IMG/VR virus record: IMGVR_UViG_3300030329_004577
Coordinates: 1 to 34,647 of that record
Direction: 5' to 3' (one strand)
From: a virus
Length of the DNA: 34,647 nucleotides
Part shown: piece by piece, positions 15,634-22,928 of the stretch
How positions within the stretch are numbered: the first letter of the stretch is position 1
Layout: each line of letters starts with the position of its first letter
Translations under genes and position numbers: made by a program
The notes under the pieces: generated by a model
Databases searched by the model: none
What the model was told of the DNA's origin: nothing
Seen by the model: the letters and a program-made list of their open reading frames with translations, nothing else

Positions 15634-16323
15634 TTAAACTTTTATAAACTCCACATATTGAGTCGGGTCTTCCATACCTATTAATTCAAATGCCTCTTTT
15701 CGTTCCACGCACGTTCCACAAGTACCGCAATGAAACTCATCTCCCTTGTAACAGCTCCAGGTCTGGGAATAATCAATCCCCAACTGCCGTCCTAACTCCG
15801 CAATATCGGCTTTGCTTTTATCGATAAACGGTGTCCAGAGTCTGAGGTTGGGATGACCATGACCTTCAACGGCACATCTCTGCATGAAATCAAATCTGTC
15901 CACAAATTCCGGTCTGCAGTCTGGATATATGGCATGATCTCCGGCATGCATGGCCGCACCTACTTTGGGAACGTTTAAAGAAACCGCCTGGGCATATGCG
16001 ACTGTTAACATGATGGCGTTCCGGTTTGGTACTACCGTCACCGCCATTGTTTCTTCCTCATAATGACCGTCCGGCACTTCAATAGAATCATCGGTTAGAG
16101 CTGACCCACCTAAAACCGAATTAATTCCGGATATGTCAATTACTTTGTGCGGAGCGTCTATATTTTTTGCAAGTAACTGGGCATATTCGATTTCCTTCTT
16201 ATGTCTTTGCCCATAATCGAAAGTTATTAAATAGGGTTTCCCATGATGCTCTTTTACCAGGTGAGCCAGGGTAGCCGAATCCATTCCCCCACTAACAACA
16301 AGAACATGCGAATAATCAGTCAT
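15634..16323 (-). CDS. queC: 7-cyano-7-deazaguanine synthase QueC (229 aa)
   Basis: PP-loop ATPase with S-G-G-M-D-S at 11-16 and the Cys4 zinc site near the C-terminus (W-S-C-Y, then C-G-T-C-G-T-C-V-E-R-K). It converts CDG plus ammonia to preQ0 using ATP. Length is that of stand-alone QueC; there is no glutamine amidotransferase extension (as in Gat-QueC of archaeosine-making phages), and I see no QueF. The ATG overlaps the stop of the DpdA-like gene (ATGA) with GGAGG at the ideal distance. Confidence 0.95.
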   Translation of the reverse strand: MTDYSHVLVVSGGMDSATLAHLVKEHHGKPYLITFDYGQRHKKEIEYAQLLAKNIDAPHKVIDISGINSVLGGSALTDDSIEVPDGHYEEETMAVTVVPNRNAIMLTVAYAQAVSLNVPKVGAAMHAGDHAIYPDCRPEFVDRFDFMQRCAVEGHGHPNLRLWTPFIDKSKADIAELGRQLGIDYSQTWSCYKGDEFHCGTCGTCVERKEAFELIGMEDPTQYVEFIKV

Positions 16324-17141
16324 ACAAAAACCTCCGAATCTTTTTTATAAGCCATTAAGCACATTTCCAACGCCTGGCGGGTTGTTAGTGCGAGAAACAA
16401 TTTGGTTTTGAATTGTGTTTCTACATCCATTGCATAGCGAGTCCAACTCTGGCATCCCAGGGTTCGTGAGATAGACCAACCGCCACGCCAGTTCTTTTCT
16501 ATCTGCAACTCCCTGGGATTAAATCCATAGGATCGAATTATTTTCCACATTTGAGAGGATGGTGCAGTTTCTATTGCCTCTTTTTTACTGTATGACTTAA
16601 ATACACCCTTTCCCATATACACCGATATCTGCCCATATCTCCCGCCGGATTCCCAGGACGAGGCATCACACGAGAAGGGTTTGTAATGTCCCACCATTGA
16701 TGAATGAGTTAATCCCAACCAATGCAGAGGACGGTTTTTATTTTTACTGATAACGTGCTTTAAATAGCCCTTGCTGTTCTTTGTACCTACCAGCCCACCA
16801 ATGCCAACAATGTCACTCGTTTCATAGTAATAATCCAGGTCATCCAAATCCGAACCCCTGGTGAATATAGGTATTGGTTTGAATCCTCTATTCAACATAA
16901 TTTCATAATTCTTTTTTGTTCCCTGGGAATCTCCGATTTTGTCCAGTACAAAATACCGCCAGGGCTTAACAGGCAAAGATTCCAGAAAATCCATATATTC
17001 CTCAACCGAAGTTTCTTTCCCCGATTTCCAGTCAGTAAAAGCACCGGAGTCGATTAACAGGCGTATATCTCTCTCATGTTGAGATATAAACGAAACCATA
17101 TCTCGAGTCATATACGGATAAGCAATTAAGAGATTAAGCAA
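16320..17141 (-). CDS. dpdA: DpdA-like DNA guanine transglycosylase (273 aa)
   Basis: A TIM-barrel protein related to tRNA-guanine transglycosylase. I-D-S-G-A-F at 30-35 (D31) matches the TGT D-S-G-G-F motif, G-I-G-G-L-V-G at 113-119 the substrate-binding loop, and D159 in F-S-C-D-A-S-S-W fits the nucleophile position. No zinc-binding C-x-C-x2-C-H of tRNA TGTs is present, as in phage DpdA enzymes that act on DNA. It would exchange guanine in DNA for preQ0. The start is TTG at 17141; the first strand L-L-I-A-Y-P would be lost from the next ATG, at 17111. It overlaps the ParB-like gene by 8 nt. Confidence 0.85.
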   Translation of the reverse strand: MLNLLIAYPYMTRDMVSFISQHERDIRLLIDSGAFTDWKSGKETSVEEYMDFLESLPVKPWRYFVLDKIGDSQGTKKNYEIMLNRGFKPIPIFTRGSDLDDLDYYYETSDIVGIGGLVGTKNSKGYLKHVISKNKNRPLHWLGLTHSSMVGHYKPFSCDASSWESGGRYGQISVYMGKGVFKSYSKKEAIETAPSSQMWKIIRSYGFNPRELQIEKNWRGGWSISRTLGCQSWTRYAMDVETQFKTKLFLALTTRQALEMCLMAYKKDSEVFV

Positions 17142-17730
17142 TTTCTATATCCGGCATATCAATAAATATTTCGTCCAACATGTCCACTATTTCGGATTTT
17201 CTGTCGGCGGGACACTCGACAATTATTTTGCTTGTTATTCCCTGGTCTGTTTCGTTTATAGAATTAACGGCATCAAATTGCGGTTCCCAATCTCCCAGGG
17301 GTTCAAAGCCTGGCGTAATACCGTTGCGAATGTTTTCTAATAATTGGCTCACCCTTGAGTCATCTGATTCGATGTTATCTAACAGGTTAACGAGTATCGA
17401 CTGGTCAGAACCCGCCATGACAGAGATAGGGTCGAGGGTTGTAAGAATTAAATCTGCTTCTTCCTCAGTAACATCCAACACCAGAACCGGAACAATTGCA
17501 TCCGGTGTTGTCTCAGCCCTTAAATGTCCGTCAATTAAAACAAGCCCCTCGTCTGTTTCGTATGCAATAAGTGCATCTGCATATCCTATCTCCTCAAGTA
17601 ACCCCGCCATTGCGGTCTGCTGGGATGGTGGATGAGTACGCCAGTTTTTGGGGTTTGGAATCAGGTCTGAAACCGATACCCGCCGAAAATCTTTAATTCG
17701 GTCTTTGACAATACCATGATCCATTGTCAT
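17134..17730 (-). CDS. ParB-like nuclease/CTPase-fold protein (198 aa)
   Basis: Residues 15-105 are a ParB N-terminal domain: V-S-V-S-D-L-I-P-N-P-K-N-W, then G-L-V-L-I-D-G-H-L-R-A near 65, the ParB box with H-L-R replacing H-R-R. There is no ParB HTH or dimerisation domain. A GGGGG site precedes the ATG, making this the first gene of the modification operon. ParB-like proteins sit next to DpdA in several phages and in bacterial dpd clusters; I infer a DNA-targeting partner of DpdA rather than a partition protein. Confidence 0.8.
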   Translation of the reverse strand: MTMDHGIVKDRIKDFRRVSVSDLIPNPKNWRTHPPSQQTAMAGLLEEIGYADALIAYETDEGLVLIDGHLRAETTPDAIVPVLVLDVTEEEADLILTTLDPISVMAGSDQSILVNLLDNIESDDSRVSQLLENIRNGITPGFEPLGDWEPQFDAVNSINETDQGITSKIIVECPADRKSEIVDMLDEIFIDMPDIEIA

Positions 17731-17758
17731 TGCTTACCCCCATATGCTTACACGCTAC

Positions 17759-17778
17759 TTGTACAAATTTGGTACAAA
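17759..17778 (+). promoter_or_regulatory. Integrase arm-type site, left copy
   Basis: TTGTACAAATTTGGTACAAA, identical to 17987-18006 and in the same orientation. The unit is itself nearly two-fold (TTGTACAA and TTGGTACAA). It lies 105 bp left of the attP core. I infer a binding site for the integrase N-terminal domain or Xis. Confidence 0.6.
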
Positions 17779-17883
17779 GTTTTTTTGTTGAAAATATGGG
17801 CGTTTTTATAAATATAGAAGATTTGTGACTATAAACTAAATTCTTTCATGGTTTTTTTATTTATATGTAAGAGTACCTGATAA

Positions 17884-17928
17884 TTCGTAAAGTGCAGGTC
17901 GTCAGTTCAATCCTGACCGTTGGCTCCA
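17884..17928 (+). other. attP: attP core: 3' part of tRNA-Thr(CGU)
   Basis: 45 bases read as the 3' portion of a tRNA: loop TTCGTAA (anticodon CGT), 3' stem AGTGC, variable AGGTC, T-arm GTCAG-TTCAATC-CTGAC, acceptor strand CGTTGGC, discriminator T and CCA. The 5' half is not present: the bases before TTCGTAA do not pair with AGTGC. This is the standard shape of a phage attP that restores a tRNA gene upon integration. Confidence 0.85.
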
Positions 17929-17986
17929 TCTTTTAGGAACGAAATCGCCTTATTTTGATAAGATTTCCAATTTATTAAATTAAATT

Positions 17987-18006
17987 TTGTACAAATTTGG
18001 TACAAA
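17987..18006 (+). promoter_or_regulatory. Integrase arm-type site, right copy
   Basis: Second exact copy of the 20-bp repeat, 58 bp right of the attP core and just after the integrase stop. The two copies are 228 bp apart and flank the core. Confidence 0.6.
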
Positions 18007-18023
18007 TCTCTTCTCATCTTATA

Positions 18024-19271
18024 TCAGTTCTCAATTTTCTTGTCCAATTGAGATTGGTATTTTTCAACAGCTTCCCGCACCATTGTTTCGAATTTCTCAA
18101 CCGCTTTTTCGTCCTGTTGCGGTATCCGGTGCATGTATCCCATGCTCGTCTTGATATCCCCATGCCCGAGCCTGGCCTGGACGATTTTCGGGTTTCCTGT
18201 TTGTGCCATGATATGAGTGGCGTGTGTATGCCTTAAATCATGCGGTCTGAATAAACCTTCTAACTTACTGCCTTTCAAACGTCTACGCCATTCATCTCCC
18301 CAGGAATCAGGATTGATAAACCCACCGGAGTGAATCATGTTGCAATCATTGCAATGGGAGTTTGTGTATGCAATGTCCCTGGTGAATAACAGGTCGTCTA
18401 ATTGAAATGGTGATAATCCCAATTCCTGACGTTCTTTATTTCTTTGATCTAAATAAGCCCTTATCATCAGAGCTGTATTAACTCCAATAGATTGAGTTCT
18501 TAATCCTTGTCCTTTATTTTTATTCTTTTTGACGTTCTGATGATAATAAACGCCGTCTACATAAGTTAATTTCTTAATTATTGTTACTGTTAAAAGATCA
18601 AGGTTTATGTCTCTGATTCTTAATCCCAGAATCTCACTTCGCCTGGCACCGATATTTAAAGCAAAGAAATATGAATGAAACCATTTATTGCCTTGCAGTA
18701 AATCCAACATCAATGCAATTTCTGATTCTGACAGATATCTTTCCGTCTGGTCTGGTGCTTCCGGTTTTTCTACTCCGTCCATCGGATTGTATTTCAACGG
18801 AATTGTTTTTCGGCCTTTCGCCCAGTTAAACATCGCCCTCGTTACATCATAAGTTTTTATTGCTGATGCTGTTGTATGTTTTGATTTCTTTCCGTCAAAA
18901 CGATTAGCAAGGGTTCTTTCCAACATGTTTTCAATATGATTTTCATTTACTTTTAAGATATCCAGATTCCCCAAAACCGGAAGAACGTGATCTTTTAATG
19001 TCTGCCTGTAGACTCTGACGGTTGTGGGCTGTTTTTTTGAGAATGTTTTTTTGTCCCACTCTTTTGCCAGGTCTAGAACGGTCATCTTTTTACCCAGGAA
19101 AATTTCACCGTCTTCCATTTGAGCCTGTATACGCCGCCACCTCTTTAATGCCTGGGCTTTTGTTTCACCTATTGCTCCGCCGAATTTTTTTCTTTTATAT
19201 TTACCGCTAACAGGGTCTTTATATGAATGAAGTGTGTACCATTTACTGCCTCTTTTCTGTATTGATGCCAT
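18024..19271 (-). CDS. int: Tyrosine-recombinase integrase (415 aa)
   Basis: The AP2-like arm-binding domain at 1-60 (GSKWYTLHSYKDPVSGKYKR) is followed by a SAM-like core-binding domain at 62-165 and the catalytic domain. R210 (G-A-R-R-S-E), H344 and R347 (H-D-L-R-H), H370 (L-G-H-G) and nucleophile Y379 (M-G-Y-M) complete the active site. An insert with C307 and C310 (C-N-D-C) could bind zinc. The start follows the repressor stop by one base, with AAGGAGAT upstream, so the two genes share a transcript. The gene ends next to attP. Confidence 0.96.
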   Translation of the reverse strand: MASIQKRGSKWYTLHSYKDPVSGKYKRKKFGGAIGETKAQALKRWRRIQAQMEDGEIFLGKKMTVLDLAKEWDKKTFSKKQPTTVRVYRQTLKDHVLPVLGNLDILKVNENHIENMLERTLANRFDGKKSKHTTASAIKTYDVTRAMFNWAKGRKTIPLKYNPMDGVEKPEAPDQTERYLSESEIALMLDLLQGNKWFHSYFFALNIGARRSEILGLRIRDINLDLLTVTIIKKLTYVDGVYYHQNVKKNKNKGQGLRTQSIGVNTALMIRAYLDQRNKERQELGLSPFQLDDLLFTRDIAYTNSHCNDCNMIHSGGFINPDSWGDEWRRRLKGSKLEGLFRPHDLRHTHATHIMAQTGNPKIVQARLGHGDIKTSMGYMHRIPQQDEKAVEKFETMVREAVEKYQSQLDKKIEN

Positions 19272-20171
19272 TTATATCTCCTTTCCTAATAACGAACCGT
19301 AATATTGATTATTATCTGGAGTCAGCATGTAACCCTGATCATTAAGATACTTTTGCACCGTTGAATATAGAACCTGATGATCTCTGTGCGAGTATGTGTA
19401 TTTTGAAGGATCGCTGTCCATTCGTAAATAAACCCTTTGACCGTATGGCAAAGGAACAATAACTAAAAGAGCAACAACAGGAGGGCTCTCAAGTCCTCTC
19501 TTTGCGATTTCATCTGCATAATTAAATACGCCACCACTTGGAAATTCTTTTACCAGATACCTAGCCAGTAAAGATTCTGTGCTTCCAAGAACTTCAATAT
19601 CACCCTCACCTGAACCCTCAACACCCTTTGCGTACACCTCGATTTCAACGTCGGCATACCCCTTATAGGCATTGAGTGGTTTGTCCCTTCTGATAGACAG
19701 TCGGAAACTTGGGATATGAGGTAATCGTGTCACTATCTCGTCATGCAACGCCCTTAAACCGAAAGCCCAACCGCTATCTGGAAACATATCGGTCAGCTTA
19801 TCCATTGGCGGCCTTGCCGATTTAATCAATAAATCACCACCAGATACAAAGCTCACGCAGTATTCAATGTGCTTCTTCATTAACTCCAGAAGGTCATCCC
19901 CCATACGATTAGAAGCAGTTTTAATGAGCTCAATCGCCTCTTCGGCAATCGGGTTCATATATGGTTTTGGTTCATTTAAGCCCAAATATTCAGCCATGCG
20001 GATTTCGTTGTGCTTGTTTGGCCTCGTCGATTGCCCGGCAAGTAACCGCTGGACAAAGTTTTGTGCAACGTTGGCATCCTCTGCGATTTTTCGGTTGGAT
20101 AAACCTTCTTCGACTTTTTTCTTCAGAAGGGCATTTTGCATGATTTCTGTGGAAATTCCTGAATTATCCAT
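19272..20171 (-). CDS. CI-like HTH regulator (about 299 aa)
   Basis: The N-terminal helix-turn-helix is an XRE type (GLSNRKIAEDANVAQNFVQR). The 200-residue C-terminal part is not a LexA-like protease: I see no Ala-Gly cleavage site with a Ser/Lys pair. It has a beta-rich core (F-R-L-S-I-R-R-D-K, Y-A-D-V-E-I-E-V-Y-A). I use the ATG at 20171, which has GGAG nine bases upstream; the ATG at 20180 sits on the same GGAG. Being upstream of and coupled to int, it is the best candidate for the lysogeny repressor, but this is inference. Confidence 0.75.
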   Translation of the reverse strand: MDNSGISTEIMQNALLKKKVEEGLSNRKIAEDANVAQNFVQRLLAGQSTRPNKHNEIRMAEYLGLNEPKPYMNPIAEEAIELIKTASNRMGDDLLELMKKHIEYCVSFVSGGDLLIKSARPPMDKLTDMFPDSGWAFGLRALHDEIVTRLPHIPSFRLSIRRDKPLNAYKGYADVEIEVYAKGVEGSGEGDIEVLGSTESLLARYLVKEFPSGGVFNYADEIAKRGLESPPVVALLVIVPLPYGQRVYLRMDSDPSKYTYSHRDHQVLYSTVQKYLNDQGYMLTPDNNQYYGSLLGKEI

Positions 20172-20213
20172 AATATCCATCTCCGTTTGTGACTGATGAT
20201 CTAACTATTTTCC

Positions 20214-20242
20214 TTGAAATTTCTTTTTTTTCTTAATAATAT
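20214..20242 (+). promoter_or_regulatory. Candidate rightward promoter before the 66-aa gene
   Basis: TTGAAA at 20214-20219 and TAATAT at 20237-20242, 17 bp apart, with a T-rich spacer. It points to the 66-codon frame at 20291 and also faces, head-on, the regulator gene at 20397-20795. Confidence 0.45.
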
Positions 20243-20290
20243 CGGTAACCCGCTTGATTAAATGGAATCTTTTAAATTTAGGATAATTTA

Positions 20291-20491
20291 ATGACACAGA
20301 ATATAAAAACGGTAGACAAACAATTAAATGAATTGGGTCGCCGGATTATCTGTAATATCGTTAACGATGCCATCCGGAAGAATTCCCCTGACCCTGTTAA
20401 TCCTGCTGTTGAGTTCTTGCCTGTCCATCTTCGGCTAATGAGTGAAGTATCGTCATTAACAGCTGAACATTGTCAGGATGAATTTGTTTAA
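20291..20491 (+). CDS. Small unknown protein opposing the second HTH gene (66 aa)
   Basis: The protein starts MTQNIKTVDKQLNELGRRII and contains no known motif. AGGA lies eight bases before the ATG and a plausible promoter lies upstream. Its last 95 bases overlap the 3' end of the convergent HTH gene at 20397-20795. A real convergent overlap or an antisense transcript are both possible; confidence is low. Confidence 0.4.
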   Translation: MTQNIKTVDKQLNELGRRIICNIVNDAIRKNSPDPVNPAVEFLPVHLRLMSEVSSLTAEHCQDEFV

Positions 20492-20795
20492 TTAGTAAAA
20501 CCGCCTCTTCAACCAGGGGATCAGGATTTTGCACAATCAGGTCTTCATCATCTATGTACCCCGCCAGGCGAAATAATCTTGCCCTGGGTACGTTCATCGC
20601 ACTTGCTAATGCCCGAATGGTTTTTTGCCTGGGTTCGCTCCCATTTCTCATTTGAGTAAATAGAGCGTTCGGCAGTCCGGCTTTTTCAAACAGTTTAGAA
20701 CCTGTTTTGATATCGCTGTTGGGGCGTTCTTTTCTATGTGTCTCAATCCAGTCTTCAATAAACGCAAAAATAGGCGTACGTGAATCTTGAGTCAT
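20397..20795 (-). CDS. XRE-type HTH regulator (132 aa)
   Basis: Residues 20-70 form a Cro/CI-type HTH (LFEKAGLPNALFTQMRNGSE, then QKTIRALASAMNVPRARLFR), followed by a C-terminal helix pair (LVEEAVLLIKQIHPDNVQLL). The ATG at 20795 has AAGGAAGG four bases upstream; the in-frame ATG at 20825 has no site. It is divergent from the early operon at 20984 and so could control the promoter at 20857-20885. Confidence 0.75.
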   Translation of the reverse strand: MTQDSRTPIFAFIEDWIETHRKERPNSDIKTGSKLFEKAGLPNALFTQMRNGSEPRQKTIRALASAMNVPRARLFRLAGYIDDEDLIVQNPDPLVEEAVLLIKQIHPDNVQLLMTILHSLAEDGQARTQQQD

Positions 20796-20856
20796 AAATC
20801 CTTCCTTTTTCAATTCCGCAGTCATCTTAACTTATTGAAACGAGTTTGACTACACC

Positions 20857-20885
20857 TTGTGATTGCCTAAGAATGACAATATAAT
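20857..20885 (+). promoter_or_regulatory. Early rightward promoter with overlapping dyad
   Basis: TTGTGA at 20857-20862, 17 bp, then a consensus TATAAT at 20880-20885. A perfect inverted repeat ACAAT-ATA-ATTGT at 20876-20888 covers the -10, a likely operator. It drives the replication operon starting at 20984, about 90 bp downstream in an AT-rich leader. Confidence 0.75.
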
Positions 20886-20983
20886 TGTTTTACTGTTATA
20901 AGTTGCTTATTATTATTTATTTATAAATATGTAAGTGAAACAGGGTTTTTATAGCCATCTTAGAACAACAAAAGGAGGACATT

Positions 20984-21334
20984 ATGGTTACTGAAACGAA
21001 GGTTGTGTACGACCAAAAAGAAATGAACAGGTTGGCACATTACTTCACGAAAGAGATGTATGACCTGGAGCGTAATACAACTCAAATGACCCGCCTGTAT
21101 GCCTTGAAGGAACTTGCACAAGACGTTCTGGGAGTTTCGCTCCCTCATGTACACGCCTTGCGGGAGAAGGGTTTAATCAAAACAACTCGCTCAAACGGCA
21201 CTAACGGCAAATATCTCGTGTCATATAAACAGCTTGTTGAATACAAGGTATTTCTTGCCTTAACTGCTGAAGGTATACCGGAAGAAGACGCTCTAACACA
21301 CGCCCACAACGCCTCAATAGGAAAGGAGATTTAA
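20984..21334 (+). CDS. MerR/Xis-like DNA-binding protein (116 aa)
   Basis: The central part, L-Y-A-L-K-E-L-A-Q-D-V-L-G-V-S-L-P-H-V-H and then L-R-E-K-G-L-I-K, is a winged HTH of the excisionase/MerR type with the basic wing K-T-T-R-S-N-G. It continues into a C-terminal helix (YKQLVEYKVFLALTAEGIPE). An AAAGGAGG site precedes the ATG. It is the first gene of the early operon; a regulator or directionality role is likely but unproven. Confidence 0.72.
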   Translation: MVTETKVVYDQKEMNRLAHYFTKEMYDLERNTTQMTRLYALKELAQDVLGVSLPHVHALREKGLIKTTRSNGTNGKYLVSYKQLVEYKVFLALTAEGIPEEDALTHAHNASIGKEI

Positions 21335-21336
21335 TT

Positions 21337-22077
21337 ATGGGAACTGCTATCGTTGATGCCCAAATCGAAAGAATTACCGCAATTTCAACTCATTATATGG
21401 GGGATGCCTGGGAATGTCAGATTCCCGCCAAAGGAATATGCACCTCACCCGCTTTTCCATTCACTTTTAAAATCCGCCGCACAGATGGAATTGAATGTCC
21501 TGTAAAAGTAGGGACAACCAAACTCCTTCTGGAACTAGGGTCTAAAAAGAAGGATTCAAAACGTGACGACCTGTTTGGTTACTGGATAAATGTCATTGAT
21601 TACAACGTTCAAGGCTCTGTGACCGCAACAGATTTCGACAGGGCATCATCTCTGTTAATGGATCAAATACCCGCACCGGAACCAGTACCTCAACCCGCAC
21701 CGCAACAAACCTCTCAAGATGTCTATTCACCTGAACTGGACGAGTGGCAACACATAGAAAACAACGACCCGAATGGGGTTGTAGAGGTTAACCAACCTGA
21801 CGGCATGGGGATAGACATGAAATTAAATATTCCCGAATCAGTTGATGAATATATAAATGGTTTTGATGTATTTCCCGACCCTAGAGGATTTGCAGACTTC
21901 GATATTAACAAGCAAAAAATTTATGTAATGCAAACCGCCATTGATAAGGCAAAAGACTACATTGTCCACCTGGAAGGAATGGACATAAGCATTACCTGGG
22001 ATGACGACACCAGACAACAAGAGCTTGCCAGGTGGACTGAAATTTTTGCGAAATTAATCTGGGGTCAGCACAAATAA
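21337..22077 (+). CDS. Unknown early protein with Pro/Gln linker (246 aa)
   Basis: The first 105 residues are beta-rich (WECQIPAKGICTSPAFPFTF, VGTTKLLLELGSKKKD) and could be an OB-like fold. A linker of P-A-P-E-P-V-P-Q-P-A-P repeats lies at 110-125, and residues 130-246 are acidic with a helical end (DDTRQQELARWTEIFAKLIW). It starts two bases after the preceding gene and overlaps the initiator gene at TAATG. The position next to the initiator suggests a replication or single-strand-binding role; I do not recognise the family. Confidence 0.6.
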   Translation: MGTAIVDAQIERITAISTHYMGDAWECQIPAKGICTSPAFPFTFKIRRTDGIECPVKVGTTKLLLELGSKKKDSKRDDLFGYWINVIDYNVQGSVTATDFDRASSLLMDQIPAPEPVPQPAPQQTSQDVYSPELDEWQHIENNDPNGVVEVNQPDGMGIDMKLNIPESVDEYINGFDVFPDPRGFADFDINKQKIYVMQTAIDKAKDYIVHLEGMDISITWDDDTRQQELARWTEIFAKLIWGQHK

Positions 22078-22928
22078 TGTCTGGCTCTTATTTAGATAAA
22101 GCCGTTTCAATGTTTATCAACAACGATATTCCTCTGGACGAAAAATGTGTCTTGATGTTTATGTGTGCCAAAACAACTGACGGCAACCTCTCTATCTCCA
22201 ACAGGGAATTATTAGGTCTAACTCGTTTTACACCAGAGCGATTAAAAAAGACCATTAATTCCCTGGTGCAACGTGGTTGGCTCGTATTGCTCAGAAGAGG
22301 CGGGGGTCAAATTGTGACTCAATATGAAATTACATTAGAGGGGGGTCTAAATCCAGAGGGGGTCAAATCTAGGGGGGGTGAAAAACAGGGGGGGTCAAAT
22401 CCAGAGGGGGGTCGAAATATACCCCCTCTGAAATCAAACACTATAGTAACAAACAACCCACCTATAGAACCCTCAACTTCCCCTTCTTATATAAATATAG
22501 ATATTAATAAAGATATTAATAATACAGGGGAACCGAAACACAAATATTCTTCTGTTATTGAGATTCTCAGGGAAATAAAAGATTACAACCTTAACCCTGG
22601 AAAAGAACACAACCTGATGAACAGGTTACTCAAAATGAATGTATCGGTAGAACGTGCCGAAAGATGTGCCTCTGAAATTTATACCAACCTATTTTCCCAC
22701 CACTCTAAAGACGGTTCCATTCAATGGTGTTACCGCCAATCTGTAAGCGGTAATAAGAAGGGTTATCACCAGAATTTAGACGGTTGTTATTGGAACTGGT
22801 TGTTGAGGGATATCAAACAAAACAGAAACACCAGAAGAAATAAAACAAATGTCACATCGCCTACTCAATCAACCTGGTCAGATATTGCCAGTAAAAGGAA
22901 CGCAATAACCAATGCTGAAGACGCTTGA
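22077..22928 (+). CDS. Replication initiator, winged-helix (O-like, 283 aa)
   Basis: Residues 1-85 form a winged helix (LSISNRELLGLTRFTPERLK, then T-I-N-S-L-V-Q-R-G-W-L-V-L-L-R-R) typical of phage initiators of the lambda O/DnaD class. The middle (95-160) is a low-complexity linker encoded by the iteron region and AT-rich repeat described separately. The C-terminal part (160-283) has a conserved-looking domain (IEILREIKDYNLNPGKEHNL ... WCYRQSV ... GCYWNWLLRDIK). Followed with a 17-nt overlap by the DnaC-like loader, as O by P in lambda. It would bind the iterons in its own gene and recruit the loader. Confidence 0.8.
   Translation: MSGSYLDKAVSMFINNDIPLDEKCVLMFMCAKTTDGNLSISNRELLGLTRFTPERLKKTINSLVQRGWLVLLRRGGGQIVTQYEITLEGGLNPEGVKSRGGEKQGGSNPEGGRNIPPLKSNTIVTNNPPIEPSTSPSYINIDINKDINNTGEPKHKYSSVIEILREIKDYNLNPGKEHNLMNRLLKMNVSVERAERCASEIYTNLFSHHSKDGSIQWCYRQSVSGNKKGYHQNLDGCYWNWLLRDIKQNRNTRRNKTNVTSPTQSTWSDIASKRNAITNAEDA
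22338..22421 (+). repeat. ori: Five G-rich iterons in the initiator gene (putative origin)
   Basis: Five tandem units of 16-18 bases, each a run of 5-7 G with TCAAATCCA-like remainder: 22338-22355, 22356-22371, 22372-22387, 22388-22403 and 22404-22421. The last runs into an inverted CCCCCTCT so that AGAGGGGG and CCCCCTCT can pair. In protein they read as G-G-x-N-P-E-G repeats, so selection may be on DNA. Lambda ori also lies as iterons inside the initiator gene. Confidence 0.75.
22487..22524 (+). repeat. AT-rich unwinding element with a 12-bp tandem repeat
   Basis: About 38 bases almost without G or C contain AGATATTAATAA twice in direct tandem (22499-22510 and 22511-22522). It lies 66 bp after the iterons, in the same order as in lambda ori (iterons, then AT-rich strand-opening region). 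Confidence 0.65.

Larger units (their letters stand above)
17731..18023. other. Attachment region between modification operon and integrase
   Basis: No gene. It contains the tRNA-like attP core and two 20-bp direct repeats on either side. The sequence between them is very AT-rich, as expected of phage attachment regions that are bent by host factors. I see no convincing promoter for the modification operon. Confidence 0.75.

Noticed and set aside
17881-17928. A functional tRNA gene
   Set aside because: Only the 3' part from the anticodon loop onward is present; there is no D-arm or 5' acceptor strand, so it is an attP core.
22338-22421. CRISPR array
   Set aside because: Units of 16-18 bp without spacers of constant length, inside an initiator gene; iterons fit better.
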